From SMWC01 sp045561055 (GTDB lineage Bacteria; Pseudomonadota; Gammaproteobacteria; Steroidobacterales; Rariloculaceae), in NCBI GenBank assembly GCA_045561055.1, contig JBJKYL010000017.1, positions 248,001-312,000 on the forward strand: a stretch of 64,000 bases of DNA, written 5' to 3'. A program made the translations under genes and the position numbers. Below are positions 54,158 to 63,044 of the stretch, piece by piece (within the stretch, counting starts at the first letter, position 1; every line of letters starts with the position of its first letter). Below the pieces are notes generated by a model, which saw nothing but the letters and a program-made list of their open reading frames with translations, ran no database searches and was not told the DNA's origin.

Positions 54158-54793
54158 ATGCCTAATGCATTTGTAACGCTCGAAGGAACGGAGGGAGTCG
54201 GAAAATCGACGAGCCTTGCTTTTATCGAACAGATACTTTCGGGCGCGGGACATCACGTTGTTGTCACACGAGAACCTGGAGGAACTCAGCTTGGTGAGCA
54301 AATACGAAATTTAATATTAGAGGGCAATCATCAGTATCTGTCAGCTGAAATAGAGGCATTACTAATGTTTGCTGCTCGCGCTCAACACCTAAACGAAGTC
54401 ATAAGACCCGCGTTGGCAGATGGTGCTTGGGTGCTTTGTGATCGTTTTACAGATGCGACGTTTGCGTATCAGGGTGGCGGTCGAGGGGTATCTGCCGGAT
54501 TTCTCACTTCCTTAAAGGTAGCGATTCAAGGTAACCTGGAACCAGACCTCACTTTGTTGTTCGATGCACCAATTGAGATCGGAATGGCCCGAATTGCAAA
54601 ACGCAAGCCGGACCATTTTGAGAGAGAGGATCGAGAATTTTTCGAAAGAGTTAGAAAGGGCTATTTAAATCTAGTCGCGCGTTTCCCGGATAGAATTAAA
54701 TTAATTAACGCAGACCAATCGATAACAGATGTTCAGAGGGAATTAAGGCACCATATTGACAAATTGCTCGAAACACACATGAGCCATGAGTAA
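54158..54793 (+). CDS. tmk: Thymidylate kinase
   Basis: A 211-residue dTMP kinase. P-loop VTLEGTEGVGKSTSL, the DR motif in VTREPGGTQLGEQIRN, CDRFTDATFAYQGGGRG in the substrate site. Length fits the family. It starts two bases after the mltG stop and overlaps holB by eight bases. Confidence 0.97.
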   Translation: MPNAFVTLEGTEGVGKSTSLAFIEQILSGAGHHVVVTREPGGTQLGEQIRNLILEGNHQYLSAEIEALLMFAARAQHLNEVIRPALADGAWVLCDRFTDATFAYQGGGRGVSAGFLTSLKVAIQGNLEPDLTLLFDAPIEIGMARIAKRKPDHFEREDREFFERVRKGYLNLVARFPDRIKLINADQSITDVQRELRHHIDKLLETHMSHE

Positions 54794-55820
54794 ATTCGAT
54801 ATATTTGGGACGCAGATTTGTCCTTGGCTTTTTGCTAGCTACGATTCGCTAACCGGTGTCCAACGTGATAGGCGACTCGGCCATGCCTGGGTGTTAACCG
54901 GCCCTGAGGGGATTGGTAAACTTAATTTGGCGCTAGCGCTAGCTAACTCTCTTCTTGACCGGAATGCCGATACTCCGAGCGCACTAAACGTTGCTGACGC
55001 AACGTCAGTTATCGACAATCTCTACGATTCGGCTGATCATCATCCAGATCTGCACTGGATATTCCCTGATCAGGAAAAGCGCGGCGGTTCAATCACAGTG
55101 GACCAAATTAGAGTAATGGAACAAGCTCTAACGCTGACAAGCCTTCATGGGCAAAGCAAAGTGGTAATTATTGATCCTGCAGATGTTTTAACAACCGCCG
55201 CGGCTAATGCCTTGTTGAAAACGCTCGAGGAACCTACTCATAACACTTACCTGTTTCTGGTCAGTCATCAGCCTGGCTCCCTGCCCGCCACTATTATAAG
55301 TCGCTGTGAGAAATTACCCTTATCTCGCCCCGCCAGGGATATAGCTTTAGATTGGCTAGAAACCGCACCTGGAACTACAACGCGCGACGATTGGGCCGAT
55401 TTGCTAGCGCTTGCCAATGGTTCCCCGCTTTATGCGCTTAAATTATTTATAGAAGATTATCTTATTAAAAACAAAACATTGGAAGATCAATTTAAATTGA
55501 TTTCTAATAATAAATTAGATCCTCAAACGGTTGCTGATCAATGGATAAAGGAGGGGATAACTACCCCCTTAGATTGGCTTACTAGAAGGCTTCAGGGCGA
55601 AATTCGTAGGCAGATGGCCGGAGAGGCTGCATTGCTTACTCCAGATGCGGGTTCAGATCGTTTGGATAATGCCTGGGAAAGGCTCACACTCGACGGATTG
55701 TTTAGGCGGTTAGACGCGACGGAAAAACTACTCCGTCAGCTGGGGAGTGGCACTAACATTGATCTGGCACTACGTGCACTGCTGATGACATTTCACCCGC
55801 AGCATTTGCTGGTTCGATGA
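54786..55820 (+). CDS. holB: DNA polymerase III delta-prime subunit
   Basis: A 344-residue clamp-loader subunit. GHAWVLTGPEGIGKLNLALALAN is the Walker A-like region, ITVDQIRVMEQALTLTSLHGQSKVVIIDPAD and NALLKTLEEP the Walker B and sensor regions, and TIISRCEKLP the SRC motif. The zinc-binding cysteine cluster of delta-prime is not seen, and the D-DHHPDL segment takes its place. Last gene of fabG-acpP-fabF-mltG-tmk-holB; pilZ, which often follows, is missing. Confidence 0.95.
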   Translation: MSKFDIFGTQICPWLFASYDSLTGVQRDRRLGHAWVLTGPEGIGKLNLALALANSLLDRNADTPSALNVADATSVIDNLYDSADHHPDLHWIFPDQEKRGGSITVDQIRVMEQALTLTSLHGQSKVVIIDPADVLTTAAANALLKTLEEPTHNTYLFLVSHQPGSLPATIISRCEKLPLSRPARDIALDWLETAPGTTTRDDWADLLALANGSPLYALKLFIEDYLIKNKTLEDQFKLISNNKLDPQTVADQWIKEGITTPLDWLTRRLQGEIRRQMAGEAALLTPDAGSDRLDNAWERLTLDGLFRRLDATEKLLRQLGSGTNIDLALRALLMTFHPQHLLVR

Positions 55821-56107
55821 ACTGAGTTAGCCTCTCAATCACGGCGATAAACTCCTTTACCAGCTCAATAGTACGTTTCTTTCCTGACTGGCTAGAAACT
55901 TACGTACGAATGAGTTGTGTGCCTTTCTAAAAACGCATATAAAAAATCTGAATGCTGTCTATGGGGGAAAGCTAGCGATGGAATCCGGGTATCAAAGTTG
56001 TCGACGCACTTTAAGCGGTTCTTTGTGATAACCGGTATTTTTGTATGGGTTATGTTGCTGTAGAACGTTCTACAGAAAATCAGGTGCCCTAGCGATCATT
56101 CGACAAT
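55821..56107. other. Convergent spacer with a long palindrome
   Basis: Between convergent holB and the phosphatase-like gene. A frame from TTG near 56002 encodes a 21-residue hydrophobic peptide (FKRFFVITGIFVWVMLL) ending at the start of the palindrome; its ribosome-binding site is poor and it may be debris. No terminator with a T-run is evident. Confidence 0.35.
56058..56075. promoter_or_regulatory. 18-bp perfect palindrome
   Basis: CTGTAGAACGTTCTACAG is identical to its reverse complement. Its 10-base core AGAACGTTCT also forms the centre of the 12-bp palindrome at 4988-4999. It has no loop and no T-run, so it is not a terminator. It sits between two convergent genes, an odd place for an ordinary operator. 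Confidence 0.45.
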
Positions 56108-56863
56108 CTATTGCGTTTGCATAATATGATCGTCGATCTCAAAATCTACGACGATAGGTAGGTGATCTGAAAACGCTACCCGCGGGATTGAGAACTTATT
56201 GATCGATATGTTTTTTCCGTAGAGAACAAAATCTAGTTCTTTTCGCGGGTGTCTACTTGGGTAGGAGGGCAGGCTGAGCTCATTGGCACTCCTTAGTCCA
56301 GAAGCTTTCATAAAAAGATAGATTTCGTGCTCTCCCCAAAAGGCGTTAAAGTCACCAGCGACAATCACCGGTTTTTTAGTAGCTACAACAAGATCGTGAA
56401 GGTGGCGTAACTGCGCCTGCCGGTGACGATACTTTAACGACAGATGCACAAGAAAAACTGCGCAGTTATCCAACTCAAGCTCGATGATTAATCGCTTGAT
56501 TCCGGTGTCGAAATAATGGAACCGCTCCCCATGTATCCTCGGAGCCGCAAGAAAAGCGTTCCCTTGTTTTCGCAGGATCGGTAAATGATTATTTAACGAG
56601 GATTGCCCATACTTGCATTGATGCGCGGAGTAATGTCCGATTGAGTCTGCTATCTTCGATGCTTGATTAATGCGTCGACTTCTAATTGAACCCGTATCAA
56701 CTTCGATCAGACCAACGATATCTGGATCTTGAGACTTGATAAATGACGTAATTTGCTTGAGATTATCGGGCTTAGCGAGCAGATACCCGGCTCCCGGTAC
56801 AGGAAGGTACTTTGATCGACCGACACCTAAGCCGTAGCAGATATTATAGAGGAGAAGACGCAT
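56108..56863 (-). CDS. Endonuclease/exonuclease/phosphatase-family protein
   Basis: A 251-residue member of the EEP superfamily (DNase I / sphingomyelinase fold). The start RLLLYNICYG carries the metal-contacting asparagine, DIVGLIEVDTG the metal glutamate, VIVAGDFNAFWGE the catalytic D-N pair, and FSDHLPIVVDF the C-terminal D-H pair. Relatives act on DNA, phospholipids or phosphoinositides; the substrate is unknown. No signal peptide, so probably cytoplasmic. Confidence 0.9.
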   Translation of the reverse strand: MRLLLYNICYGLGVGRSKYLPVPGAGYLLAKPDNLKQITSFIKSQDPDIVGLIEVDTGSIRSRRINQASKIADSIGHYSAHQCKYGQSSLNNHLPILRKQGNAFLAAPRIHGERFHYFDTGIKRLIIELELDNCAVFLVHLSLKYRHRQAQLRHLHDLVVATKKPVIVAGDFNAFWGEHEIYLFMKASGLRSANELSLPSYPSRHPRKELDFVLYGKNISINKFSIPRVAFSDHLPIVVDFEIDDHIMQTQ

Positions 56864-57015
56864 CTAGCTTAGTGTAACCTCAGGGGGTAATAAATAGTGG
56901 GTTGTAGACTTATAGAATGACAGGCATAAGTTAAGATTATGTCTATTAGAACGCTCCCAAAGTCGGGGGGGCTCATAAAAAAACGTCATCAAAAAATCTT
57001 GCTTAATCAACAGTT

Positions 57016-57564
57016 ATGGTCGACCTTTTAAATATAAAATTTGCCGAGAGAGTAGATATTTTTCGATCTATTTTGGTCCCTCTAGTGCTGATCTTGTGCG
57101 GCTGCGTTTCGTCTGACGCGGGTTCAGGAACGGATTATTCAACTCGAACGGTATGTGATCAATGGTCGGACTGCTTTAATCAACGTGCTGTTCGTAACTA
57201 CCGGGTATTAAACAATAACACTCTCGTAGTTTTTGTTGGCGCAGCACGCTGTCCGTATCTAATAGAAACAGAAGGTTTTTTCTGTGATCTGCGTTCATCA
57301 CCGTATCTCAGTTTCGATGATTTCGATGGTCGTATTTGTAGTCTCGATAGATCCTATATCTTTGGGAATGGTTTTCTCGGGGAACAGGAATATTGTCAGG
57401 TTCGTTCAATCGAAGCATTAAACGATGATGAGCTCGTAGAAATTTATTCAACGCACGATCTCCTCGAGCCTCTACCTGCGATAGGATCCGGAGAACTGGA
57501 TGTGATCGAATCACCGGGGCAAAAGGTACCGTCACCAGTTATTACTAAACCTAGCAACTACTAG
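57016..57564 (+). CDS. Putative lipoprotein, DUF6491-like
   Basis: A 182-residue protein with a membrane-targeting segment (SILVPLVLILCGCVSS) ending in a lipobox-like LCGC. The mature part has several spaced cysteines (CDQWSDC, CPYLIE, FFCDL, GRICSL, EYCQV), probably disulfide-bonded, and the run NNNTLVVFVG then C-L-x(n)-C-D that resembles DUF6491 proteins. Function unknown. The ribosome-binding site is weak. It is convergent with the M48 protease gene. Confidence 0.65.
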   Translation: MVDLLNIKFAERVDIFRSILVPLVLILCGCVSSDAGSGTDYSTRTVCDQWSDCFNQRAVRNYRVLNNNTLVVFVGAARCPYLIETEGFFCDLRSSPYLSFDDFDGRICSLDRSYIFGNGFLGEQEYCQVRSIEALNDDELVEIYSTHDLLEPLPAIGSGELDVIESPGQKVPSPVITKPSNY

Positions 57565-57586
57565 ATGTTGACGCGGTAGAGACTGG

Positions 57587-58372
57587 CTAGAGGCAGCTGG
57601 GTCTCAAGCCGGCTTCGAGCGCTTCGTTGTAAGCTATTAGTGCTGGCGTAAGTCTGCTTGCTAAATTAGCCATACGCCGATCGTCTGACGGATGTGTTGA
57701 CAAAAATTCTGGTGGTGAACCTTGGGATAAGTCTGACATATTTCGCCACAGATAGAGGCTTGACCGCGGGTCGTAACCAGCCGCCGCCATGTATTCGAGG
57801 CCAACTAAATCAGCCTCGCTTTCCTGATTTCGATCAAAGGGTAGCCCAATAAAAATTGCCGTACCCTGACGAATTGAGTCGCTACCGTAGCCATACGTTG
57901 CCGAGGATAGCACCCCAGATAGAAGGTCGGTTCCAAGCTGCTTTCTTGCGCGCTCGACGACATGATCTTCTGTTAGGTGTGCAATTTCGTGGCCGATTAC
58001 TGTCGCCAGCGCATCTGGTGTATCCGCAACCTTAAATATACCTGTGAACACACCAATTTTCCCTCCGGGCATGGCGAAAGCATTGGCTGATTCGTCGTCG
58101 AAAACGATAATTTCCCAATCCATGCTTGCGTAAGGCTCTTCCAGCGTAGCTATGAGACTATTAGAAATGCACTCCACGAATGGTTGGATTCGGGGATCCG
58201 CAGGTCGAGACATCTCTCGTTTCATACGCAACCACTCTAGACGTGAGGCTCGCTCAACCTCACCTCTGGATGTTGAGAACTGGGCCTGTGCATTAACGCC
58301 ACTGAGCGCTAACAATATCGAAAGGGTTAGGCAGAGTATTAATTTATCTTTTAAGAAGCTCAGTTGTACCAT
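57587..58372 (-). CDS. Exported M48-family zinc metalloprotease
   Basis: A 261-residue periplasmic protease. Signal peptide LILCLTLSILLALSGVNAQA, then the gluzincin motif GHEIAHLTEDH and the third zinc ligand region ESEADLVGLEYMAAAGYDP, as in BepA/LoiP-type proteins. It lacks the TPR tail of BepA, so it is closer to LoiP/YcaL (outer-membrane quality control). I choose ATG 58372, which follows AAGG; two upstream ATG codons add 12 residues. Confidence 0.92.
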   Translation of the reverse strand: MVQLSFLKDKLILCLTLSILLALSGVNAQAQFSTSRGEVERASRLEWLRMKREMSRPADPRIQPFVECISNSLIATLEEPYASMDWEIIVFDDESANAFAMPGGKIGVFTGIFKVADTPDALATVIGHEIAHLTEDHVVERARKQLGTDLLSGVLSSATYGYGSDSIRQGTAIFIGLPFDRNQESEADLVGLEYMAAAGYDPRSSLYLWRNMSDLSQGSPPEFLSTHPSDDRRMANLASRLTPALIAYNEALEAGLRPSCL

Positions 58373-58763
58373 GTACCTTATTTTTCCTATTCCAAGCATT
58401 AATAGCAACTGGCGGAGTCGAAAGGTCCACCGGGCTTACGACAAAAATGATATCACGCTCAGCAGTAATGCACCGTTGGACAAATCTGAACCGGATATTT
58501 ATCAGCTGGTTAAAAGCTGTTTCCGTTAAAAAGATACATCAGATAGTTAAACGGGAATCCTTGAGTTTTCACGAGGTGAGTGGAAATAGCTAAGGCTTAC
58601 AAGATTTTTTGTACCACTAGTGGATTTCTACGGTTCGCGAAAAGGGTGGAAAAGTCTAACAACAAATTAAAGTATTGCGCATAATGTATATTATGTTAAA
58701 TTAAGACCGTTAGGCTGATAAAAAACCATGAACATGAAGCCCCCCTATTGCCATGAAGCCCCC
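58373..58763. other. AT-rich spacer ending in a tandem repeat
   Basis: About 390 bases between two minus-strand genes. It should hold the M48 promoter. A plus-strand frame crosses from antisense of the M48 gene to 58529, but it has no family features. The right end holds the tandem repeat described separately. No terminator for the peptidase gene is clear. Confidence 0.4.
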
Positions 58764-58782
58764 CTATTGCCATGAAGCCCCC
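58733..58782. repeat. 19-bp tandem repeat across the stop codon of the lipoprotein peptidase gene
   Basis: Two identical copies of CATGAAGCCCCCCTATTGC (58733-58751, 58752-58770) and a partial third (58771-58782). The unit contains, on the minus strand, the codons encoding the last residues plus the stop TAG; the stop used (58764-58766) lies in the middle copy. Extra copies lie downstream of the stop, so length changes would not alter the protein. Confidence 0.9.
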
Positions 58783-60329
58783 TGCATTTCTGCATTTGTT
58801 TTGAGAATAGCAATCTGACTCACTCTATCCCCTCGCATAAATGCATCAAAATCCGTATAGAATTTGGCTAACGTCATTCCAAAAAGCGTCTCGAAACCGT
58901 TTTTCCAACCGTTACCAATATCCGCATTATCTTGTTCCGCGTAAATCTCGTAGTAATCGACAATAATCTTTTTGAAGTTGGCGTCATCTAAGGACCAAAG
59001 ATACGCTAGAGCTAAGGCGCCCCCTGTGTATTGGTATGCCTTTTGCCGTGCTACTCCGTTGTTGGGATTTGAGGACGATTCATACAGTTCTCCTTGATAT
59101 TCATAATCCTTTAAAGAAACCGTATCTCCATTATTAGCCGCCACTGCAATTACGTTTCTTGCCTCATCTAAGTGGTCTATGAACTGTTTTCTCGCATCTA
59201 TAGAATTGTCGTACTTCGTCGCCATCACAAATCCGGCGAAGTCGGCGCCGCCTTCTTCTATCCAGTTTGGAAATACGGTCACAAATTTATTGTGATGCAA
59301 GTAGGTCATCTCTTGCTCTTCCCATCTAACTGGGATTCCAAACCGATTTGTAGCCTCAAAATAGAATTTCATGGAATTTTGGTATACATGATAGAACTCA
59401 TGCAAAAGTATCCTTATGGGAACGCCTATATCACTATGGTCGACCCATACGTTTTGTGGCCAAAACAAATCTCCCCCATTTGGTAGGTGTTTGAACCCAA
59501 CCCCAGCTGCAGCAGAACGATTTCCCCAAGCGTCCTGATTACTAACGCACTCGCTCTGGCTATGTTTTTCCAAGGGCGACCATATCCTGCAGACATCTGC
59601 ATTTATCTGGTCTAACTCAGCCTTAGATCCATTTGTTTGATCCATAACGAAGGCATTCATTGGAACAAGTAAACCTAGATTCGTTTTCGCCCATTCTAGA
59701 ATTTGAACTGTGCGCGTCTCCCATGAATCATCCAGCAGCGACGTATGGTAGAGGTTTACGCAGATTTCCGGACTAGACTGCCAAAAATATTCATAATAAC
59801 GATGGTTCGTATCTGAGCTAACCGGCGTTGGTTTAGTCGTGTAGGTAGGTTGTTTACATACAAACTCACCAATATTCGTAATAGAAATTGTGATGTTTTG
59901 AGTGGTCGTGTTGGTACCGTCACTGGCTGTTACTGTTGCCGTATATGAATTCTTAGTTTCATAATCCGGCACCGAGACAAACGTTAGAACACCCCCGCCA
60001 GAAGTTATCGCTATCTCAGAACCGGATACACTAAAAATAATCGTTGCGCTATCAGAATCTGTAGCTGTCACGGTACCAATTGCTGCTTGATTCTCAGCGG
60101 CACTAAATAATGCCGATGATGTGAACACCGGCTTCGCTGGAGTAGGAGTTATAGGAGCGGCAGAAGTCCCACCCCCTCCGCCACCACCACAGCCGGAAAG
60201 CACACAAAAAAACGAGATGAAAGCCCATTTTTTTTCGGACAAATCGAACAATCGGCTATGGAGACTAAATGGCGTACTGATTGCCGGCAGATCCACATTG
60301 GATTTTATTTTCATACTATCAATTGTCAT
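58764..60329 (-). CDS. Glycine-rich lipoprotein with cadherin-like domain and HExxH peptidase-like domain
   Basis: A 521-residue predicted lipoprotein. The lipobox LSGC (Cys47) is followed by eight-residue-scale polyglycine (CGGGGGGG), common in marine gammaproteobacterial surface lipoproteins. Residues ~67-155 look like a cadherin/Ig-type domain (FSAAENQAAIGTVTATDSDS...YTATVTASDG). The rest holds HEFYHVYQ (310-317) and WIEEGGADFAG (356-366), the layout of an HExxH zinc peptidase with a downstream glutamate ligand. The family is unknown to me. The N-terminus before the lipobox is long (46 residues); a later start is possible. Confidence 0.7.
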   Translation of the reverse strand: MTIDSMKIKSNVDLPAISTPFSLHSRLFDLSEKKWAFISFFCVLSGCGGGGGGGTSAAPITPTPAKPVFTSSALFSAAENQAAIGTVTATDSDSATIIFSVSGSEIAITSGGGVLTFVSVPDYETKNSYTATVTASDGTNTTTQNITISITNIGEFVCKQPTYTTKPTPVSSDTNHRYYEYFWQSSPEICVNLYHTSLLDDSWETRTVQILEWAKTNLGLLVPMNAFVMDQTNGSKAELDQINADVCRIWSPLEKHSQSECVSNQDAWGNRSAAAGVGFKHLPNGGDLFWPQNVWVDHSDIGVPIRILLHEFYHVYQNSMKFYFEATNRFGIPVRWEEQEMTYLHHNKFVTVFPNWIEEGGADFAGFVMATKYDNSIDARKQFIDHLDEARNVIAVAANNGDTVSLKDYEYQGELYESSSNPNNGVARQKAYQYTGGALALAYLWSLDDANFKKIIVDYYEIYAEQDNADIGNGWKNGFETLFGMTLAKFYTDFDAFMRGDRVSQIAILKTNAEMQGASWQ

Positions 60330-60352
60330 TGGTTAACTAGTTTTAATAAAAA

Positions 60353-60388
60353 AAAACCGCGAGTAATATACTATTATCTCGCGGTTTT
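60353..60388. terminator. Bidirectional terminator-like hairpin
   Basis: AAAACCGCGAG pairs perfectly with CTCGCGGTTTT around a 14-base loop. T-rich tails occur on both strands. It lies after the small membrane protein gene on the minus strand, separating it from the lipoprotein gene. Confidence 0.75.
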
Positions 60389-60430
60389 ATCGGCCAACAG
60401 TTAAATTCGTAGCCATTCGGTTTAAGCGCT

Positions 60431-60766
60431 CTATTCCGTTAAGCGCTCCTTTAAAATCATAGTAATAACCGTAACGGAAGCTGCCGCCAGCAACGCTGTA
60501 ACTGCTGTGAGGATTGGGCTAACAATGTTAGCTCCCAGAACTGGAATGGCATCCAAAGCACCGCTCGCCCCACCAGCGCTCAACACCAAAACCATTAGGA
60601 AAAGATTCCTTCGGTTCTCCGCTGAGACGTAATACCCAACCACTAACCCAGCAACTCCCAAGATCAATCCTCCCTGGGCGGCTAAAAATGGCACCGCATC
60701 GCTCCCTAAAGCGACAAGGACGGCAAGAACAGCTCCCACGATTCGAACGATTTTTGATGTACTCAT
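60431..60766 (-). CDS. Small four-helix membrane protein of unknown function
   Basis: A 111-residue hydrophobic protein with about four membrane helices: IVRIVGAVLAVLVALGSDAV, GLILGVAGLVVGYYV, LFLMVLVLSAGGASGAL and ILTAVTALLAAASVTVITMIL, joined by short loops (SAENRRN, LDAIPVLGAN). I recognise no family. The longer open frame is not used: ATG 60766 follows AGAGGAGAAAC, a strong ribosome-binding site. It ends at a perfect hairpin terminator, so it is its own transcription unit. Confidence 0.75.
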   Translation of the reverse strand: MSTSKIVRIVGAVLAVLVALGSDAVPFLAAQGGLILGVAGLVVGYYVSAENRRNLFLMVLVLSAGGASGALDAIPVLGANIVSPILTAVTALLAAASVTVITMILKERLTE

Positions 60767-61094
60767 TGTTTCTCCTCTATTATTTATTTTAAGAATCACG
60801 GCTTGAAACAGCATCCCCTGATAGCTCATTAGCCCCAGGGACACAGAATTAGTGTAACAATGATTCCGTACAAAAATGAATAAATTTGAACTCAATAAAA
60901 ACAATATTCTATAGCACTATTTGAAGTAATTTGCTTAGGTATTGGGCTTGTTTAGGAGTTTTTTGTTACAAAGTTAGGCTCCCCAATGAACAAAAATTCT
61001 ATCCTACAAACAAATCTCGTTTCGACGAAAAGGTCTCTTCCATTACATTATTTAGATTCGTTGCCTTAGCCGTTTTCCCGTAGGCTTAGCGTCC
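60767..61094. other. Divergent AT-rich spacer
   Basis: About 330 bases between the small membrane protein (minus) and the ABC-F gene (plus). No reading frame with family features and no strong inverted repeat. Promoters for both genes should lie here; I see none close to consensus with correct spacing. Confidence 0.35.
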
Positions 61095-62999
61095 ATGGCC
61101 GCCCTAATCCGTTTTGATAACGTTTCGCTAGCTTTCGGTGAACAATCGATACTTAACCGTGCTGATTTGCAAATCGATGCTACTGAGCGCGTTTGTTTAA
61201 TCGGTAGAAACGGAGCCGGAAAATCTTCGACACTAAAACTAATTGCCGGCACTCTGGACCCAGATGAGGGAGATATCGATAGACTAACGAATTTAAAAAT
61301 CTCTGGACTTAACCAGGTTCTTGCGGAAGGCTCGGAACAAACGGTCCGCAATTTCGTCTCGGACGGCATGCAGGACCATTTTGCGCATATACAGAACTAC
61401 CAGAAACTCAGTGATACCGCCTCACCAAATGCCGCAGTTCTCCGCGAAATGGAAATGCTAGAGGGAGTAATTGAGGCCGGTGGCGGCTGGTCGATTGATA
61501 CGCAAGTCGACTCTATTGTTACAGCTCTTGATCTGCCCGGTGATGATCGTATGAATACTTTATCAGGAGGGTGGCGTAGGCGAGTAGCTCTGGCGCAGGC
61601 TATGGTATCGCAACCCGATTTACTGTTGCTTGATGAACCTACCAATCATCTTGATATCAACACGATCGAGTGGCTTGAGCATGAACTTAGAAATTTTCCG
61701 GGTGGAGTACTTTTCGTAACCCACGATCGTAGCTTTGTTGATCGTATTGCCACTCGGATTGTAGAAATTGACCGAGGAGTACTGCGAAGTTGGCCTGGCG
61801 CCTATAGCGACTTCCTTCGACAGAAACTAAAAGCGGATTTGGAAGAGGACCGTCGCAACGCACTTTTCGATAAAAAACTTGCAGAAGAAGAGATCTGGAT
61901 CCGGCAAGGTATTAAGGCCCGTGAAAGCAGAAACGAAGGTCGCGTGCGGGCTCTAGAGGAGATGCGGGAAGAACGTACCGAACGTGTTCCACGCCCACGA
62001 CACGCACGGATACACATAAATGAATCTGCACAACTTTCGGGGCGGAAGGTCATTGAAGTACGGAATGTCTCTCACGCTTACGAGGAAAAAATGATTCTCG
62101 ATCAATTATCGCTGCGCGTTATGCGTGGTGAGCGGATCGGTATAATCGGAAACAATGGTGTAGGTAAGACCACCCTACTCCACATTCTTCTAGGCGAACT
62201 CAAGCCCAATGCCGGATCAGTAAAGCTAGGTACAAATCTCGAGGTTGCATATTTCGATCAATTGCGCCGCGAACTTGACGTGAGCCAAACGGTTGCGGAA
62301 ATTGTCGGCGACGGCCGAGACTACATTAATGTTGCTGGAAAGAAGAAGCACGTTGTCGGATATCTTACTGATTTTTTGTTTTCTGCCAAGCGCGCAATGA
62401 CAAGAGTCTCGGCATTATCCGGAGGCGAACGTAACCGAGTCATCCTAGCAAAACTATTTACTCAGCCCGCAAATTTACTCGTGCTCGACGAGCCTACCAA
62501 CGACCTAGACATTGAAACACTAGAGGCGCTGGAATCCCGGCTCGTAAATTATGCCGGCACACTCATTGTTGTGAGCCATGATCGGCATTTTCTCGATCGA
62601 GTCGTTACTAGCACACTAGTCTTCGAAGGGAGCGGCTCAGTGAAGCGCTACGCTGGCGGTTACAGTGACTGGACCCGTTTAAAGCATTCGCTTGCTGTTC
62701 CAGAAGACCGGGACGACGAGACGCGCATGACCGAATCCGGAAACATAGAGCCCCCGAAAATAATAAAACCTAAGAAACTCAGCTACAAACTAAAGCGTGA
62801 ACTTAATGCTCTGCCTAAAAAAATCGCAGCGATTGAGAATGAGCTCGCTGTTAAACAAACAGCAATAACGGCCCCAGGGTTTTATGAGCAGCCCTACAAA
62901 ACTGTACGCGATCACCTACACGAACTAGCCGGGCTACAACGGGATCTGGAAACGGCAATTGATCGATGGGCTGAGCTTGAAAATCAACTGCCGACCTAA
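61095..62999 (+). CDS. uup: ABC-F family ATPase, Uup-like
   Basis: A 634-residue soluble protein with two ABC ATPase domains and no membrane segment. Domain 1: GRNGAGKSS, LSGGWRRRVALAQAM, LLLLDEPTNHLD. Linker: charged, RQKLKADLEEDRRNALFDKKLAEEE. Domain 2: GNNGVGKTT, LSGGERNRVILAKLF, LLVLDEPTNDLD. The C-terminal ~90 residues form a coiled coil (KLSYKLKRELNALPKKIAAIENELA) as in Uup, which binds DNA and ribosomes. Full length (E. coli Uup 635). Confidence 0.93.
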   Translation: MAALIRFDNVSLAFGEQSILNRADLQIDATERVCLIGRNGAGKSSTLKLIAGTLDPDEGDIDRLTNLKISGLNQVLAEGSEQTVRNFVSDGMQDHFAHIQNYQKLSDTASPNAAVLREMEMLEGVIEAGGGWSIDTQVDSIVTALDLPGDDRMNTLSGGWRRRVALAQAMVSQPDLLLLDEPTNHLDINTIEWLEHELRNFPGGVLFVTHDRSFVDRIATRIVEIDRGVLRSWPGAYSDFLRQKLKADLEEDRRNALFDKKLAEEEIWIRQGIKARESRNEGRVRALEEMREERTERVPRPRHARIHINESAQLSGRKVIEVRNVSHAYEEKMILDQLSLRVMRGERIGIIGNNGVGKTTLLHILLGELKPNAGSVKLGTNLEVAYFDQLRRELDVSQTVAEIVGDGRDYINVAGKKKHVVGYLTDFLFSAKRAMTRVSALSGGERNRVILAKLFTQPANLLVLDEPTNDLDIETLEALESRLVNYAGTLIVVSHDRHFLDRVVTSTLVFEGSGSVKRYAGGYSDWTRLKHSLAVPEDRDDETRMTESGNIEPPKIIKPKKLSYKLKRELNALPKKIAAIENELAVKQTAITAPGFYEQPYKTVRDHLHELAGLQRDLETAIDRWAELENQLPT

Positions 63000-63044
63000 T
63001 ACATATCCTGGTAAGATCACTTTTTATTTCCATTGGGATCCGCC

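Noticed and set aside
56058..56075. LexA/SOS box
   Set aside because: The outer CTGT and ACAG are ten bases apart instead of eight, and the site is between two convergent stops, not at a promoter.
58152..58529. Plus-strand gene of about 125 codons overlapping the M48 protease
   Set aside because: Most of it is antisense to a well-supported protease gene and the rest shows no family resemblance.
58733..58782. CRISPR-like repeat
   Set aside because: Copies are directly adjacent without spacers, short, and overlap a coding end; it is a plain tandem repeat.
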